A DNA stretch of 64,000 bases, from assembly GCA_015039315.1 (NCBI GenBank), contig WIDE01000041.1, forward strand, positions 62,001 through 126,000, read 5' to 3'. Shown piece by piece: positions 63,101 through 64,000 of the stretch. Source of the DNA: Clavulina sp. PMI_390 (lineage: Eukaryota; Basidiomycota; Agaricomycetes; Cantharellales; Hydnaceae). A model generated the notes under the pieces. The model made no database searches and was not told the origin of the DNA. It worked only from the letters and a program-made list of their open reading frames with translations. The stretch's first letter is position 1. The number at the start of each line of letters is the position of its first letter. The translations under genes and the position numbers were made by a program.

Positions 63101-64000
63101 GCCTGGTTGAACCAGGAAGAACCCGACGCCCGCACCGCACGAGGGACCCTAGCATCGAAGGAAGTGGCTCCTACTCTACATCTGGTGGAAACGAGTGCCC
63201 AAGTTTCGCCTGGGCCAGCTACAATGACTTTCCCCGCAGCCAAGGATGGTCAGGAAGTGAAGGATGATCAGGTCGAGGACAGGGTGTTGAAGGCTAAACC
63301 CCATGTTGGGGTGTCTTCTGGTGCTTCCATTATGGATTGGAGCACCCTCCAACGAGTAAGACTATTAGCTCTTTTATTACCGTTCGATCTGGTCCTCATC
63401 TTTGACCTGAACCTAGGATCCTGTCCCGACCTCCCAACCTGCAAGATCACCCAGCAGCCAAGCCTTCCTTGCCACTCCCCCTCCATCACCCGAGAGGAAA
63501 TACGATGTTTCCTCTGCTCGTGGTGGGAAGGGTGGAGTGGTGACTGCCGTTGGGGCTTTTTGGTCTCGAGTCGCGTCTTCTCAGCCTCTGGGTCCTACTA
63601 GTCCGCCATCTAAATCTCTCGTACCCACCCGCCTTTCCCCTGGTAAAGGGACTCCGAGTTCTCCGCTGTCCCAACCAGTTCTTGTTGATAGGGAAAGATC
63701 CAGCCCCAAGAACTAGTTCAGGGTTCACAAAAGCTGTTCTCCCATTGGACACGCTGGTCCGCCGTCCTCCAGTTGCACGCCGTCAATTCCATTTACCGTT
63801 GCGCACGCAGGCTGGTGCCGCAGTACCTGCGTTGAATGAAACGCTCGCTCGGCCCTTGTTGTCCTCATCAGCGTCCTTGGTGAGGGGATCGTCATCTCCC
63901 AAGCCGTGGACCCCCAAGCGCGGGTCTGAATTGCCCGAGATAAGCTCAACCGCCGGCGCCCTACGCCATGTTTCATCGCCCTCTCGGCCTGGAAATGATA
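60195..64000 (+). CDS. Alpha-arrestin domain protein, C-terminus cut by window edge
   Basis: Alpha-arrestins (ART family) recruit Rsp5-type ubiquitin ligases to plasma-membrane transporters for endocytosis (family knowledge). The start at 60195 gives MNESEHHPKLRVQAILGSPV, then FVAGGDIYGKVEIESRTDVD, typical of the arrestin N-domain. Exon 2 has FLFKLPLPSSAPSSIQFN and TYRLKAAVEVFWRGEHKL (about 60610-60735). The C-domain follows with DPFVVGGQNITCRLHVKNNG (about 60860-60925), ISMKLIRKLRLEYPP and HVQCYVAVSMLTG (about 61240-61280). A very long Pro/Ser/Tyr-rich tail contains YNPPYHPQSPPVSPP and GYTPPDP; PPxY-like motifs (for example PPYH, APPYE) would bind WW domains of Rsp5. An apparent stop at 63713 lies inside a 79-nt intron (63643-63721, GTAAAG..TTCAG). 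After splicing, the frame (GFTKAVLPLDTLVRR) stays open to base 64000, so the true end is outside. Confidence 0.85.

Overview
The window is eukaryotic nuclear DNA from a filamentous fungus, most probably an agaricomycete basidiomycete. Genes are dense on both strands. Nearly every gene is cut by many short introns of about 50-60 nt with GT..AG ends, and the protein families are typical of Agaricomycotina. Some features would fit a Rhizoctonia/Ceratobasidium-type genome, but that is only an impression. I saw no tRNA, rRNA, transposon or CRISPR. Almost all genes have to be rebuilt from several exons, so the outer limits given run from inferred start to inferred stop. The first gene (TRM61) and the last (alpha-arrestin) run off the window.

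Layout. 1-10.4 kb: tRNA m1A58 methyltransferase TRM61 (-), a basidiomycete membrane protein of unknown role (+), mitochondrial PET127 (-), a cupin protein (+) and a derlin (-). 10.8-17.2 kb: a divergent pair, a protein whose N-terminus looks like the TPP1/Est3 OB-fold of telomere proteins (-) and the DNA-damage recognition factor RAD4/XPC (+). 17.6-35 kb: cell-cycle and proteolysis genes, namely cullin-1 (+), a MOB2-type kinase activator (+), a PLK4-architecture polo kinase (-) and the spindle-checkpoint protein MAD1 (+). Lying between them are a degenerate NDP-kinase-like repeat protein (-) and a paraoxonase-like beta-propeller (-).

35.3-39.1 kb: three head-to-tail DUF3605 paralogues (-), a local gene expansion. 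39.7-49.9 kb: a two-HKD phospholipase D-like protein (+), a long low-complexity protein (-), a 1.8-kb stretch with no convincing gene, and a RING-finger protein (-). 50.1-60 kb: housekeeping factors in alternating orientation, namely RMND1/DUF155 (+), ASTRA-associated ASA1 (-), RPL4 chaperone ACL4 (+), mitochondrial protease OMA1 (+) and SVF1 (-). 60.2 kb to the end: an alpha-arrestin (+).

The genes do not form one pathway or a secondary-metabolite cluster. Themes that recur are mitochondrial function (PET127, RMND1, OMA1), cell-cycle control (CUL1, MOB2, PLK4-like, MAD1) and genome maintenance (RAD4, TPP1/Est3-like, ASA1). The points most worth following up are the PLK4 architecture in a presumably centriole-free fungus, the TPP1/Est3-like OB-fold protein, the His-less NDPK-like repeat protein and the DUF3605 triplet.
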